From: Flavobacterium sp.
GTDB lineage: Bacteria; Bacteroidota; Bacteroidia; Flavobacteriales; Flavobacteriaceae
Length of the DNA stretch: 5,428 bases
Direction of reading: 5' to 3'
NCBI GenBank assembly: GCA_027483785.1
Contig: JAIXTU010000073.1
Coordinates: forward strand, 1-5,428
The notes under the pieces were generated by a model, which was given only the letters and a program-made list of their open reading frames with translations, was not told the DNA's origin and ran no database searches. The translations under genes were made by a program, and so were the position numbers. This document shows, in pieces, positions 5,310 to 5,428 of this stretch (the first letter of the stretch is position 1; the number at the start of each line of letters is the position of its first letter).

Positions 5310-5428
5310 CTTTTCGCGCAAAGAAAACACAGAAACGCACAGAATTTTGCGCAATAGGGAACTGGTGAGGAAAACACAGAAAGTGTCTATTCTTAGTGTA
5401 ATTTCCCAGCCTTCAATACGCTCAGGCA
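5301..5428 (+). repeat. Interspersed 123-bp repeat, copy 3 (runs to window edge)
   Basis: The unit begins AGGCACCGG at 5301 and the next AGGCA begins at 5424, again a 123-bp period. It matches copy 2 without gaps, with six substitutions: three in the body and three in the 3' end (CAATACGCTC against CGACACGCTG). The restart of the unit at the window edge suggests that another copy may follow. Confidence 0.9.

Larger units (their letters stand above)
4459..5428. other. Gene-free, repeat-rich region
   Basis: Nearly 1 kb with no believable gene. The first part (4459-4750) is the upstream region of the T9SS-protein gene; apart from a short dyad at 4492-4504 I see nothing there that I can support. 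From 4751 on it is built of interspersed repeat copies, two G-rich patches and a poly-A run, listed separately. Open frames of 60-106 codons here are translations of repeat DNA or low-complexity DNA. Confidence 0.75.

Noticed and set aside
5057..5377. 106-codon minus-strand open frame
   Set aside because: It crosses the poly-A tract (giving a run of Phe), the G-rich motif and two repeat copies, so the translation is low-complexity and not protein-like.
4752..5428. CRISPR array
   Set aside because: Repeat units are 123 bp, copies run directly into each other or are hundreds of bases apart, and there are no regular spacers of 25-45 bp.

Overview
The window looks like a chromosomal piece from a Bacteroidota bacterium, most likely Flavobacteriia. 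The evidence is a C-terminal type IX secretion (T9SS) sorting domain, signal peptides ending in the Bacteroidota-style A-Q, no Shine-Dalgarno sequences, one TTG/TAnnTTTG promoter candidate, and low-to-moderate GC. There are four confident protein genes, two weak small or decayed coding candidates, and two repeat-rich intergenic regions.

Left part (2-1419, + strand): a two-gene unit. A 72-aa DUF4266 envelope peptide with a Gly-rich tail ending GGGCGCN is followed after 17 nt by a 393-aa DUF3570 outer-membrane-type protein. From memory of these families, the pair normally ends a cluster that also holds a thioredoxin-like protein and an ApbE-type FAD:protein FMN transferase. If so, the rest lies just left of position 1. 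The biochemical role of the pair is not settled, and it is the best candidate here for part of an undescribed redox or metal-handling envelope system.

Middle part (1420-2640): an AT-rich islet (about 28-30% GC in two hand-counted 60-base lines, against about 42% and 50% in the flanking genes). It carries broken coding stretches just behind DUF3570, a minus-strand gene for a 198-aa secreted PsbP/Mog1-like protein with a plausible Bacteroidota promoter, and a 47-codon orphan reading frame.

From 2653 to 2848 there is a long, structured GC-rich inverted repeat followed by six 8-bp tandem units. These separate the islet from a minus-strand gene (2866-4458) for a 530-aa secreted protein. That protein has two related jelly-roll, carbohydrate-binding-like modules flanking a cadherin-like beta-sandwich, then a T9SS sorting domain, and no visible catalytic domain. 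It probably works at the cell surface in polysaccharide capture.

Right part (4459-5428): no believable gene. It contains three copies plus one degenerate copy of a 123-bp interspersed repeat, a tight G-quadruplex motif, a second G-rich patch and a 16-A tract. The last repeat copy runs to the window edge, so the array may continue.
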